From assembly GCA_029783825.1 (NCBI GenBank), contig JAREIK010002450.1:3279022-3343021 (forward strand): a stretch of DNA of 64,000 nt, written 5' to 3'. The notes beneath the pieces were generated by a model that saw nothing but the letters and a program-made list of their open reading frames with translations, searched no databases and had not been told where the DNA came from. Below, one piece after another: positions 42,001 to 49,056 of this stretch (position 1 is the first letter of the stretch; every line of letters begins with the position of its first letter). The position numbers and the translations under genes were made by a program. Source of the stretch: Sapria himalayana (Eukaryota; Streptophyta; Magnoliopsida; Malpighiales; Rafflesiaceae).

Positions 42001-45000
42001 AGAGAGAGAGAGGCCTAGCCTAATCAGGTGAGAGAGAGAAAGAGGGGCCTAGACTATTCTGATGAGAGAGAGATATATAGGGGCCCGTAGCCTATTGGGA
42101 TGAGAGAGAGGGGGGCCTAGTCAATTCAAATGTAAGAGAGATATTAAGAGAGTGGGGCCTAGTTTATTCATATGAGAGAAAGAGAGGGGCGGGGCCTATT
42201 CAAATGAGAGGGAGAGGCCTAGCCTATTTGGATGAGAGAGAGACAGAGACAGAGACAGAGAGGGACCTAGCCTATTCAGATGAAAAAGAGATGAGACTAG
42301 CCTATTCATATGAGAGAGAGACAGAGAGATAGAGAGAGAGGTGCCTAGCCTATTCAGATGAAAGATGAGCTTTGCCTATTCTGATGAGTGAGAGAGAGGG
42401 GCCTAGCTTATTCATATGAGAGAGGGGGGCCTAGCCTTTTCATATGAGAGAGCGAGAGAGGCCTAGCTTATTGAGATGAGAGAGAGAGAGAGTGGCCTAG
42501 CTTATTAAGATGAGAAAGTGTGTGTGTGTGAGGAGCCTATTCTATACACATGAGAGAGAGAGAGAGAGATTGAGAGAGAGTGGCTAGCCTATTCATATGA
42601 GAGAGAGAGGGGCATAGCCTATTCAGATGAGATATGGAGAGGCCTTAGCCTATTGAGAGAGAGAGAAAGGGGCCTGGCATATTCATATGAGAGAGAGAAT
42701 GCCGGGGGCCTAACCTATTTAGATGAGAGAGAGTGTGTGCTGGGTGCCTAGCCTATTTAGATGAGAGAGAGAGAGAAATGTGCTTACCCTATTCAGACGT
42801 GAGAGAGAGAGGGGCCTAGCCTATTCAAATGAGAGAGGGGAGGGAACCTAGCTTATTCAGATGAGAAAGAGGGGAGGGAACCTAGCTTATTCAGATGAGA
42901 GAGAGGGGGGCCTAGCATTTTCGGATGAGAGAGAGGGCCTAGCATTTTCAGATGAGAGAGAGGGGCCTAGCATTTTCAGATGAGAGAGAGGGGCCTAGCA
43001 TTTTCAGATGAGAGAGAGGGGCCTAGCATTTTCAGATGAGAGAGAGGGGCCTAGCATTTTCAGATGAGAGAGAGGGGCCTAGCATTTTCAGATGAGAGAG
43101 AGGGGCCTAGCATTTTCAGATGAGAGAGAGGGGCCTAGCATTTTCAGATGAGAGAGAGGGGCCTAGCATTTTCAGATGAGAGAGAGGGGCCTAGCTTATT
43201 TAGATGAGAGAGAGGGGAGCTAGCTTATTCAGGAGAGAGAGAGAGAGAGAGAGATTGGCCTGGCCTATTCAGATGAGAGAGAGAGAGAAGTATCCTGCCC
43301 TTTTCAGATGAGAGGGAGGGGGGCTAGCTTATTCAGATGAGAGAGAGAGAGGGGGGGAGGGGAGGGGCTAGTCTATTCAGATGAGAGAGAGAAAGAGAGG
43401 CCTTGCCTATTCAGGTGAGAGAGAGGAAGAGGGGCCTAGACTATTCTAATGAGAGAGAAAGAGAGAGTGGTGAAGGGATAGTAGCCTATTGAGATGAGAG
43501 AGGGGGGGCCTAGCGTAGCCTTTTCAGATGAGAGAGAGAGGGGGGGCTAGCCTTTTCAGATGAGAGAGATAGGGGGGCTAGCCTTTTCAGATGAAAGAGA
43601 GGGGGCTAGTCTATTCAAATTAGATAGATAGAGAGGGGGGCCTAGCCTATTAAGAAGAGAGAGAATGAGAGATGGGCCTAGCCTATTCAGATGAGAGAGA
43701 GAGAGAGGTGAGGACTACCCTATTCAGATGAGAGAGAGAGAGAGAGAGAGGTGGAGACTAGCCTATTCAGATGAGAGAGAGGGGGGACTAGCCTATTCAG
43801 ATGAGAGAGAGAGATGGGGGGACTAGCCTATTCAGATGAGAGAGAGAGATGGGGGGACTAGCCTATTCAGATGAGAGAGAGAGATGGGGGGACTAGCCTA
43901 TTCAGATGAGAGAGAGAGATGGGGGGACTAGCCTATTCAGATGAGAGAGAGAGATGGGGGGACTAGCCTATTCAGATGAGAGAGAGAGATGGGGGGACTA
44001 GCCTATTCAGATGAGAGAGAGAGATGGGGGGACTAGCCTATTCAGATGAGAGAGAGGGAAGCATAGCTTATTCAGATGTGAGAGAGAGAGAGAGAGAGAA
44101 AGTGAGATAGGCCTAGCCTATTCAGATGAGAGATAGGAGGGGACTAGCCTATTCAGATGAGAATTAGAGAAGGGCCTAGCCTATTGAGATGAGAGAGAGA
44201 GAAAAGCCTAGCTTATTCAAATGAGAGAGTGAGATAGGTCTACCCTATTGAGATGAAATAGAGAGAGAGAGGCCTAGCCTATTCAAATGAGAGAGAGGGG
44301 GGGGCCTAGTCTATTCAGATGAGAGAGGGGGGGGGCATAGCCTATTCAGATTAGAGGGAGTGGGGAGCATAGCCTATTCAGATGAGAGAGAGGGAGTGGG
44401 GGGCCTAGCCTATTCAGATGAGAGAGAGTGGGAATGGGGGGCCTAGCCTATTCAGATGAGAGAGAGAACAGGCAACTAGCTTATTGCTATTCAGATGAGA
44501 GAGAGAGAGAGAGGGGTGCTAGCCTATTGCTTTTGAGATGAGAGAGAGAGAGAGAGGCCTAGCTTATTCACGTGAGAGAGAGGGGGACTAGCTTATTCAG
44601 ATGAAAGAGAGATATAGAGAGAGAGAGAGGCCTAGTTTAATCAGAAGAGTTAGAGAGGGGCCTAGCCTTTTCAGATGAGAGAGAGGGGGACCTAATCTAT
44701 TCAGATCAGAGAGAGAGAGAGAGAGAGAGAGGAGCCTAGCCTATTCCAGACCAGAGAGCGAGAGGGACCTAACCTAATCAGATCTGAGAGAGAGTGAGTG
44801 TGAAAAGGGCCTAGCCTATTTAGATCAGGGAGAGAGGGGCTTAGCCTATTCAGATCAGGGAGAGAGGGGCTTAGCCTATTCAGATAAGAGAGGGGGGGGG
44901 GGGGGCTAGCCTATTTAGATCAGAGAGAGATGGGGGGCTAGCCTCTTTAGATCAGATAGAGAGGGGGGGGCTAGCCTATTCAGATCAAATAGAGAGAGAG

Positions 45001-48000
45001 GCTTAGCATATTCAGAAGAGAGAGAGGGAGATGGAGGCATAACCTATTCAGATCAGAGAGAGGGGGGATATACAGGCGAATACTTGTTCTTCGTATTATA
45101 AAAAAATTGAGGAATTTTAAAAATAAAATTTCTATATCACTGTCTGATTCATTAATTATTATTTTATTAGAATTATTTTTAACATAGTAGAATATCATAT
45201 ATTGATAATCAATACATGAATTCAATATAAATTATTTATAATTTTATTAGTGTCTGACATTTTATTTAAAATCTTCTCTTTTTTTAGATATATTAACTTA
45301 TATAGAGTGTAAAATTCTTATAATCTATTAGGTATCTTAATATATTTTTGTATTTTCATGTATGTTCTTATGAGGGAAAATTTATTTTTAAGCTGATTTT
45401 CTTATTATTAGTTTTATTATATAACACATATACCTAAATTCAAAAATCTCTTTTAAGAAATCATCTGTAATGATTATTATGAACATATTTATGATGATAT
45501 CATTATTTGATGTATTAATAAATATTGTGCTAAATATTTGATTTTATATTTTATATTTTCTAAAAATCTTTCGTAAATATTCATAAATGATGAGATCATC
45601 ATTATGATGAAAGATTTTATAAAATTATAATATTTTTTTATTTTTTTTTTCACTTTGAATTAACAAAGTGAGTGGTAAGTCATGTGAATATATTGTAATC
45701 GTGATTAGTCTAAATGTAAAATGTCATAGAGATCATTCTACTTTGTATTCTAAGATCATTAATTATTATTTATTTTTTTATTTTATAATTTTTTATTACA
45801 TCATTTTTACTGCCTAACTTAGGGATTCTACTATAAGGAGACTAGATGTATTATATATGGATAAGATAAAATAGTCTAAGATTATCTAAAAATGTAATCA
45901 GAAGACTCATACTAGCAATAAATATTGTTGTCTCATTCTATTATTGATGGTAATTGGTAAATAAAGAGGATTAATGAATCTAAAAGTTGATTTATATTTA
46001 AATACTTTATTGCTCATACTTAATTGGATTAGCCTGAAATTTAATGTATCTAATTTTTTGGTATATTATTCGGCATGTTTTCTAAGGTATTTAGTACACT
46101 TATATTTTTACAAATGTATATTTTTTTATAATATAAATGTTGTGCTGAATATTCTATGATATTTTTATAATTTTTATTTTAATTATCTTAAAATAAGCCA
46201 ACACCATAAAAATTCATTTATTTTTTGGTTTTTAAGGATATTTTTTAGTCTCTAATCTTTTAAACAAGTTATAATTATTTATGTCTAATCTACATCTTTT
46301 TTATAATACTCGTTACTTTTTTAGTTCGTACAGTTTTGAGTATAAAAAATTAGTTTATTTATTTTATACCAGAATTAACTTAGATAGAAAAAGATACTTA
46401 GCAAGTATGGAATTACGAATCAAAATGCTCACCCACTAATATTAAGTTATTCATAATCAATGTTTATCTCAATTCTAATATAATTTATTATTTATATATA
46501 TAATATAAAAAAATAAATAAATGAAAATACTTAAAGCTCATTATTATAGAACAATTGTGATATTTTGAGAGTGAGAGAGAGAGAAGTGATTATAGTTTCA
46601 ACAAAAAAAAATTTAATGTTAACATATTATTAATGAAAAATTTTTTAAGTTTAAAAAAAATATATTTTTAAATTTTTTTCAATTATTTAGAATAAAGATC
46701 TAGCAATCAGTAGATTTCAATTCATAATTGTTGGAAGAAATCTAACTGCTGGCAATCAAAAAAGAATATAGATGTGTGTGCGTGCGCGTGCGTGCGTGCG
46801 TGTGTGGGTGTGTGTGGTTGTGTGGTTTTTTCATCATTGATAGTGATTTCTTGCTATTTGTGAAGGTACAAATCCTAGAGAGAAGGTACATGCAATGTAC
46901 AATGCATAGTGAATGTGGCAGTGCTTGCTATAGTGCATGCACATGCAATGTACCAGCATAGTGCATGGGTCAGTGTGTGCTATAATGCATGCACATGCAA
47001 TGTACCAGCATAGTGCATGTGGCAGTGCTTGCTATAGTGCATACACATGCACTTTGAAAAGGAAGATGGTACATGACCATTGAGTGTCATCATTTTAGCC
47101 ATCACACGCCCACAATGTTGATGTGTGATGGGCCTCGATACTTTGGAGTGGGTGTTGTGGTTCCGTGTAACATGGTTGTTTGGTGGTTTTGGTCAAAATT
47201 GAGTGTGGAGTACCTCTAAGTGTGTAAAGGACTTAAAAGGAGCACCTTTGGAAGAAGAAAAAGAAGTTGGAGAAGAAAGTGAAAAATGAGGAGTAAAGAA
47301 GAAGAATTAGAAGGAAAAAAAAAATAAGAATAAAAAGATGAGTATGAAGGAAAAAAAAAAAGAAGAACTAGAAGATGTATAGGAAATGAAAGATGGAGAA
47401 GTAGAAATGAAAGAAAGAAGGATACAAATCATAGGGAAAAATAAGAGGAAGCAGACATTAAATAAGATGTGAAAGTGGAAAATGAAGATCAAGAAGAAAT
47501 GTAAGAAGAAGATGAACAAAATAAAAATAAGCAGAAGAAAAACAAAACAAGTGAAAGAATAAGATGTAGAGAAAAAAAATGATGAAGAGGCAGAAAAAAA
47601 AAAGTGAAAGATAAAGAAAATGAAGAACAAAAAAAGAAAGAAAAATCTAAAAAACTAATTATACTAACTGCATTGATAATATCAAGTCTGATGATTATTT
47701 CATAATTAAATTTTTCAAAGATCGCATTTATTATACTTACTCGTAATTGCTGGAGAACAACTTTAAAAACTAATATTTACAAGATTATCAACCTAGCTTG
47801 GACATGACCCAGGCTAGCCTGGAGCGAACCATGCTAACCTGCAACGAACACAAGCTAGAAGATAAATTTTAAGATGTGCCGGGCACGGCACGATGGCTTG
47901 GCTGTGCCCAAAAAAAAAGGGGCAGTGATGGCCCGACACGACCCAGTTGGCACCTCTAATTGATGCAGCTAGGTTACTAATTGATTCAGCCCAGCTAGGT

Positions 48001-49056
48001 TATTGGGCTGTGTCGACACCTCTTTCATTATTTTTGGGCTGGGTATTGTTAGGCCCGGTTATCTCGGTTGCTCTGGTCGAACTAGGCTGGGCTGACATGG
48101 GCAGACATGTGATATTTATTGTTATCAAATAACGTTCACATACAATATTTATTATTATTGCATTTGATATTTATCATTATTTCATCCTTAATTATTTTTA
48201 ATTTGGCCGTTTTTTGTTTTTTGACGGCCTATATTTTTTTCGTAAGTTGGAAACATAGATCAACATGCATTACCTGATGTAGATGGAGTGTACCAGTTAC
48301 TCTGAACTGAAAAGTAGCTTGCTGCAGGTAGAGGTGTCAAACGGGCCGGCCCAGCACGGCACGGCCCGTTTTTCACGTGCCCAGCCGTGCTGCCGTGCCG
48401 TGCCGGGCACGGCACGGTCACTGTACCATGCCGTGCCCGGCACGGCACGGTTTTTAAAATTCGGGCACGGCACGGCCCGTGGGCACGGCAAGGCCGTGCC
48501 GTGCCGGCCCGCTCGGGCACGGGCGCATGGCAAGGCAGGGCAGGCGGGGCGGGGCGGGTCGGGTCTGTTTGGACCCGACCCGCGGTCTTTTTACCGGGGG
48601 CGGGGCCCGGTTGGGTCACGAGTCACAACTCAGTGAGTCGTGACCGTGAGTCGTGACTCGTGACTCGTGACTCGTGAGTCGCGACTCACGAGTCACGACT
48701 CAGGCACGCGGGCCGACGTGCCGTGCCAAGGCACGGCTCGTGCCGGGCACGGCCCGGCACGTGGTTTGTTCGGCCGGGCCCGGCACGGGCCCGGGCACGT
48801 TTTTTTATCGTGCCGGGCCGGGCCGGCCCGGCCCGTTTGACACCTCTAGCTGCAGGTAATCTTTGTTATGTTTGGATTTTGGATGCAGGCCCACAAGATG
48901 CAAGAAATTGGTTGGAAACCACGGTGGTTTGTCAAAGATAAGCTAACTGGCACACACAGATACGTTGGGGGCTATTGGGAGGCTAGAGAAAAGGGAAGCT
49001 GGGACTCGTGTTCTGATATATTTGGCCAGTTTCATCCCGATCAGCTATTGGATTGA
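9290..49056 (+). CDS. ORP1/ORP2-type oxysterol-binding-protein-related protein, 3' part of the gene (six exons)
   Basis: Spliced gene; coding segments 9290-9445, 22385-22552, 22629-22769, 33858-34082, 34180-34293 and 48889-49056. All have AG/GT borders, all are multiples of three and all introns are phase 0. The 323 encoded residues are the sterol/PI4P-binding ORD domain without its first part. Visible marks are [13 protein letters not shown] (exon A), the family signature EKVSHHP split across the exon A/B junction, [28 protein letters not shown], a GKWDES stretch, [13 protein letters not shown] and a C-terminal GGYWEAREK segment before the TGA stop. Known for the family: cytosolic lipid exchange of sterol or PI4P at ER contact sites; plant ORP1/2 members usually carry an N-terminal PH domain. 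The PH domain and the ORD lid are not visible and should lie upstream of the window. No frameshift or stop interrupts the exons, so the gene is probably functional despite transposon-filled introns. The paralogue (1C, 1D or 2A type) cannot be fixed here. Confidence 0.93.
10516..11057. mobile_element. decayed family 1 hAT-type non-autonomous element
   Basis: It begins TAGAGGTGTCATATAGGC and ends ...TTAGTTGATGCCTATA. The inside is rich in CATGACACGAGCC/GGCACGG words typical of family 1 but many CpG sites have decayed. The flanking octamers CATCCTAA (10508-10515) and CATTCAAA (after 11057) match at 6 of 8 positions, consistent with an old target duplication. Confidence 0.7.
12764..13312. repeat. 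direct repeat pair, about 170 bp, spacing 371 bp
   Basis: Copy 1 starts TCAAATAATAATC at 12767 and copy 2 at 13138. Both continue with ATATAATACATGC(C/T)-type sequence, a CTCATCAAA(T/C) segment and ACATAAAGAAAAT(A)AAAAGGAT. Divergence is moderate. No coding sense. Confidence 0.75.
13820..16497 (-). mobile_element. decayed hAT element with transposase remnant, family 1
   Basis: GC-rich ends at 13820-14045 and 16125-16497 (…CTGTTTGGCACCTTA) flank AT-rich sequence that on the - strand reads as a broken hAT transposase. Near 14900 it gives [18 protein letters not shown] followed by [13 protein letters not shown] 12-bp subterminal inverted repeat lies at 16032-16079. A 171-bp tandem duplication sits inside (15277-15620). 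Target duplication not clear. Confidence 0.65.
15277..15622. repeat. tandem duplication, 171-bp unit
   Basis: Two adjacent copies start GTCAATTTGATATTTATTT at 15277 and 15448. Both end with (C/T)ATCATACTC(G/A)CAAATCACTTCTT. It lies in the upstream half of the decayed hAT element. Confidence 0.9.
17944..18553. mobile_element. family 1 hAT-type MITE with perfect 8-bp TSD (element 17952-18545)
   Basis: The termini TAGAGGTGTCAAACGGGCC and GTTTGACACCTCTA are inverted repeats. The flanking octamer TATTGTAT is identical at 17944-17951 and 18546-18553. The 594-bp element is very GC-rich. It holds a hairpin CGGGTCGGGTC...GACCCGACCCG near 18145, clustered GAGTCGTGAC palindromes (18205-18260) and a 26-bp tandem repeat (actgctcgtgccaggcacgg...) repeated about five times at 18314-18447. 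No transposase: the long open frames on both strands only reflect repeat composition. Confidence 0.92.
18812..19478. repeat. tandem duplication, about 351-bp unit
   Basis: Copies start TAATACCCACAT(C/T)ACTCATAAT at 18812 and 19163. Both contain GTCAATAATAAT, AAAGTTATT(G/A)(A/G)(A/G)TATGAT and AAACAATTTAATT(T/C)TGATT. AT-rich, no coding sense. Confidence 0.85.
19479..19808. mobile_element. short family 1 MITE with perfect 8-bp TSD (element 19487-19800)
   Basis: The left end is TAGAGGTGTCAAATGGG and the right end CCGTTTGATACCTCTA. GTTTGAGC is duplicated exactly at 19479-19486 and 19801-19808. At 314 bp it is about half the size of the other copies and lacks the central GACCCG hairpin. Confidence 0.9.
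22385..22552 (+). CDS. ORP exon B
   Basis: It encodes 56 residues from [17 protein letters not shown] to DGEVFQWSK. The acceptor is tttatcag before 22385 and the donor GTATGA starts at 22553. It completes the EKVSHHP signature begun in exon A; the two histidines are the family's phosphoinositide-binding pair. Followed by a 76-bp intron. Confidence 0.95.
22629..22769 (+). CDS. ORP exon C
   Basis: It encodes 47 residues, [19 protein letters not shown] through [10 protein letters not shown]. The acceptor is gaatatcag before 22629 and the donor GTTTGG starts at 22770. Reading through the donor gives unrelated sequence (VWLCFEHEK...), which shows where the exon ends. Confidence 0.95.
24192..25147. 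mobile_element. family 2 hAT-type non-autonomous element with perfect 8-bp TSD (element 24200-25139)
   Basis: The ends CAAGGAAGCACGG and CCGTGCTTCTTAG are inverted repeats of the CA...TG hAT type. ATGCCTAG is duplicated exactly at 24192-24199 and 25140-25147. Inside, a 14-bp perfect palindrome arm pair (GTGTCCACGTGTCC at 24231, GGACACGTGGACAC at 24252) is followed by CGGATACGTGTTCGATACG. Then come a G-rich minisatellite (24455-24735), an AAAATAAAAT-rich block and CGTATCC-rich end repeats. No transposase. Confidence 0.88.
24455..24735. repeat. G-rich minisatellite inside the family 2 element
   Basis: About eight imperfect copies of a roughly 33-36 bp unit of the form GATTTGAGGGGAGAGGCAGG plus GGCGGGC. 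A related array is in the second family 2 copy at 36700-36903. The proline/serine-rich frame on the - strand is a by-product. Confidence 0.85.
28838..29105. mobile_element. degenerate family 1 GC-rich relic
   Basis: It starts gtggaaaatgggttgggcga and holds GGCACGG/GGGCCTAG-like words at far higher GC than its surroundings. No terminal repeat or target duplication survives, so assignment rests on composition and word content. Confidence 0.4.
29800..30255 (+). repeat. degenerate tandem duplication, about 262-bp unit
   Basis: Copies begin TTAGATTATTCTAATTGGTC near 29807 and TTAGGCTATTCTTATTAGTC near 30069. Both contain TTAATGAAAATGAATTTAATATTTTTGATGAT-like sequence and end with a CTCCCATTGCAACA / CTCTCAATACAAC segment. 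The first copy keeps a 109-codon open frame (29725-30054) with no recognised domain; the second is broken. Confidence 0.7.
30300..30760 (-). pseudogene. Ty1/copia RNase H and 3'-end relic
   Basis: The - strand reads [20 protein letters not shown] then [17 protein letters not shown]. This matches the copia end 'NPxxHxRTKHIDVxxHFxREK...'. Downstream (plus position about 30350) TGGCTGGAAGGGGGTGTTG resembles the polypurine tract and LTR start that follow copia pol. Heavily mutated. Confidence 0.55.
32168..32747. mobile_element. family 1 MITE in the copia relic (element 32176-32739)
   Basis: It starts TAGAGGTGTCAAACGTGC and ends GGCCCGTTTGACACCTCTA. Flanks TCTAAATA (32168-32175) and TCTGAATA (32740-32747) match at 7 of 8. 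A central palindrome has 16-bp arms GACCGCGGGTCGGGTC (32402-32417) and GACCCGATCCGCGGTC (32424-32439), differing at one position. A C10 run precedes it near 32385. Confidence 0.9.
32876..33430. mobile_element. second, older family 1 insertion in the copia relic
   Basis: Left end TAGAAGTGTCAAAAGGCCGGG is a diverged family 1 terminus. The GC-rich interior with GGCTTGGCC/GCCGTGCTGGGCC words continues to about 33400. The right end (acccctca near 33428) is uncertain and no target duplication matches. Confidence 0.55.
33858..34082 (+). CDS. ORP exon D
   Basis: It encodes 75 residues, [20 protein letters not shown] through [11 protein letters not shown]. The acceptor is catgtag before 33858 and the donor GTATTT starts at 34083. 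It joins in frame to exon C (NPHQ|VQG), as in other plant ORPs. The intron before it is about 11.1 kb. Confidence 0.95.
34180..34293 (+). CDS. ORP exon E
   Basis: It encodes 38 residues starting [20 protein letters not shown] and ending in a basic helix, [11 protein letters not shown]. The acceptor is tttatgtag before 34180 and the donor GTAACA starts at 34294. A 97-bp intron separates it from exon D. Confidence 0.95.
36562..37306. mobile_element. family 2 hAT-type element nested in the family 3 element
   Basis: Starts CAAGGAAGCACGGACACGG, followed by CGGATACGTGTCTGATACGC as in the 24200 copy. A G-rich minisatellite (36700-36903), an AAAATAAAAT block and repeated CGTATCCTAGCCGTATC words follow, ending in GTGTCCGTGTTCGTGTCC near 37306. 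The extreme right terminus is eroded and no target duplication is recognisable. This is the third nesting level at this site. Confidence 0.7.
37330..37520 (+). pseudogene. acidic C-terminal transposase fragment in the family 3 element
   Basis: An open stretch reads [20 protein letters not shown] and then [20 protein letters not shown], ending LDLNVDT and TGA. It corresponds to the tail seen at 6310-6475. The catalytic parts of the transposase are absent, so this is a non-autonomous deletion derivative. Confidence 0.55.
40860..45070. repeat. 4.2-kb purine-rich minisatellite in ORP intron E/F
   Basis: More than a hundred imperfect copies of a roughly 27-36 bp unit of the form CCTAGCCTATTCAGATGA followed by (GA)n and a G run. 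Locally uniform blocks occur: about six 27-bp units with CCTAACCTCATATGAG (41330-41480), ten 28-bp units with CCTAGCATTTTCAGATG (42911-43190) and about eight 35-bp units with ACTAGCCTATTCAGATG and TGGGGGG (43787-44050). The + (sense) strand is the purine-rich one. The LSLSYEVRP repeat peptide of the - strand is an artefact. Confidence 0.97.
45075..46760 (-). pseudogene. decayed hAT transposase remnant, family 1
   Basis: The sequence is collinear with the - strand hAT copies at 14510-15150 and 36180-38560: shared blocks are ATACATGAATTCAATAT near 45210, GAGATCATCATTATGATGAA near 45595 and TTTGGTATATTATTCGGCAT near 46055. The antisense of the last block in the copy at 59100 gives the same translated string (FLVY-SACLLRFLV). 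A GA-rich stretch (46565-46585) and an inverted-repeat region (46690-46760) follow, as in the copy at 15900-16080. The left terminus is replaced by or abuts the minisatellite. Confidence 0.6.
46767..46825. repeat. GTGC/GT microsatellite
   Basis: A gtgtgtgcgtgcgcgtgcgt run grading into gtgtgtggttgtgtgg. Confidence 0.9.
46890..47052. repeat. short tandem repeat, about 51-bp unit, three copies
   Basis: The unit is GGCAGTGCTTGCTATAGTGC followed by ATGCACATGCAATGTACCAG and CATAGTGCAT. The second copy has GTCAGTGTGTGCTATAATGC instead. Rich in NCATGCAN palindromes. Confidence 0.9.
47215..47650. repeat. purine-rich GAA/A tract
   Basis: More than 400 bp of almost only A and G on the + strand (gaagaagaaaaagaag-type). 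The F/S-rich frame of 107 codons on the - strand is a composition artefact. Confidence 0.9.
47790..48030. mobile_element. degenerate family 1 relic(s)
   Basis: Contains GTGCCGGGCACGGCACG near 47875 and two family-1-like right ends, GTTGGCACCTCTA (47948-47960) and GTCGACACCTCT (48012-48023). Left ends are missing. Confidence 0.5.
48321..48856. mobile_element. young family 1 MITE with perfect 8-bp TSD, 40 bp before the last ORP exon (element 48329-48848)
   Basis: Termini TAGAGGTGTCAAACGGGCC and GGCCCGTTTGACACCTCTA are inverted repeats. GCTGCAGG is duplicated exactly at 48321-48328 and 48849-48856. The first 60 bases are identical to the element at 17952. The central hairpin (GGGTCGGGTC...GACCCGACCC) and a block of (C)GTGACTCGT direct and inverted repeats (48615-48705) are present. 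No transposase. It ends 32 bp (after the TSD) upstream of the exon F acceptor. Confidence 0.95.
48889..49056 (+). CDS. ORP terminal exon F with stop codon
   Basis: It encodes 55 residues, [17 protein letters not shown] through [11 protein letters not shown], then TGA at 49054-49056. The acceptor is ggatgcag before 48889. The intron before it is about 14.6 kb. A 520-bp hAT-type element ends only 40 bp upstream (48848), so branch site and pyrimidine tract must fit into a short stretch or use element sequence. Confidence 0.94.
   Translation, partial: AHKMQEIGWKPRWFVKDKLTGTHRYVGGYWEAREKGSWDSCSDIFGQFHPDQLLD

Larger units (their letters stand above)
34294..48888 (+). other. ORP intron E/F (14.6 kb), repeat-filled
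   Basis: Starts with GTAACA and ends with TGCAG. It contains a 4.8-kb hAT copy with two nested elements (34739-39577), the purine-rich minisatellite (40860-45070), another decayed hAT copy (45075-46760) and a short tandem repeat (46890-47050). A GA/A-rich tract (47235-47650), a family 1 relic (47790-48030) and a young MITE (48329-48848) follow. The stretch 39590-40855 holds no recognised gene, only a (GA)n tract at 40342-40360. Confidence 0.8.

Noticed and set aside
40860..45070. CRISPR-like array of repeats and spacers
   Set aside because: Units are contiguous imperfect tandem copies without unique spacers, in a plant nuclear intron.
47307..47630. Phenylalanine-rich membrane protein of 107 codons
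   Set aside because: Antisense of a purine tract; composition artefact.
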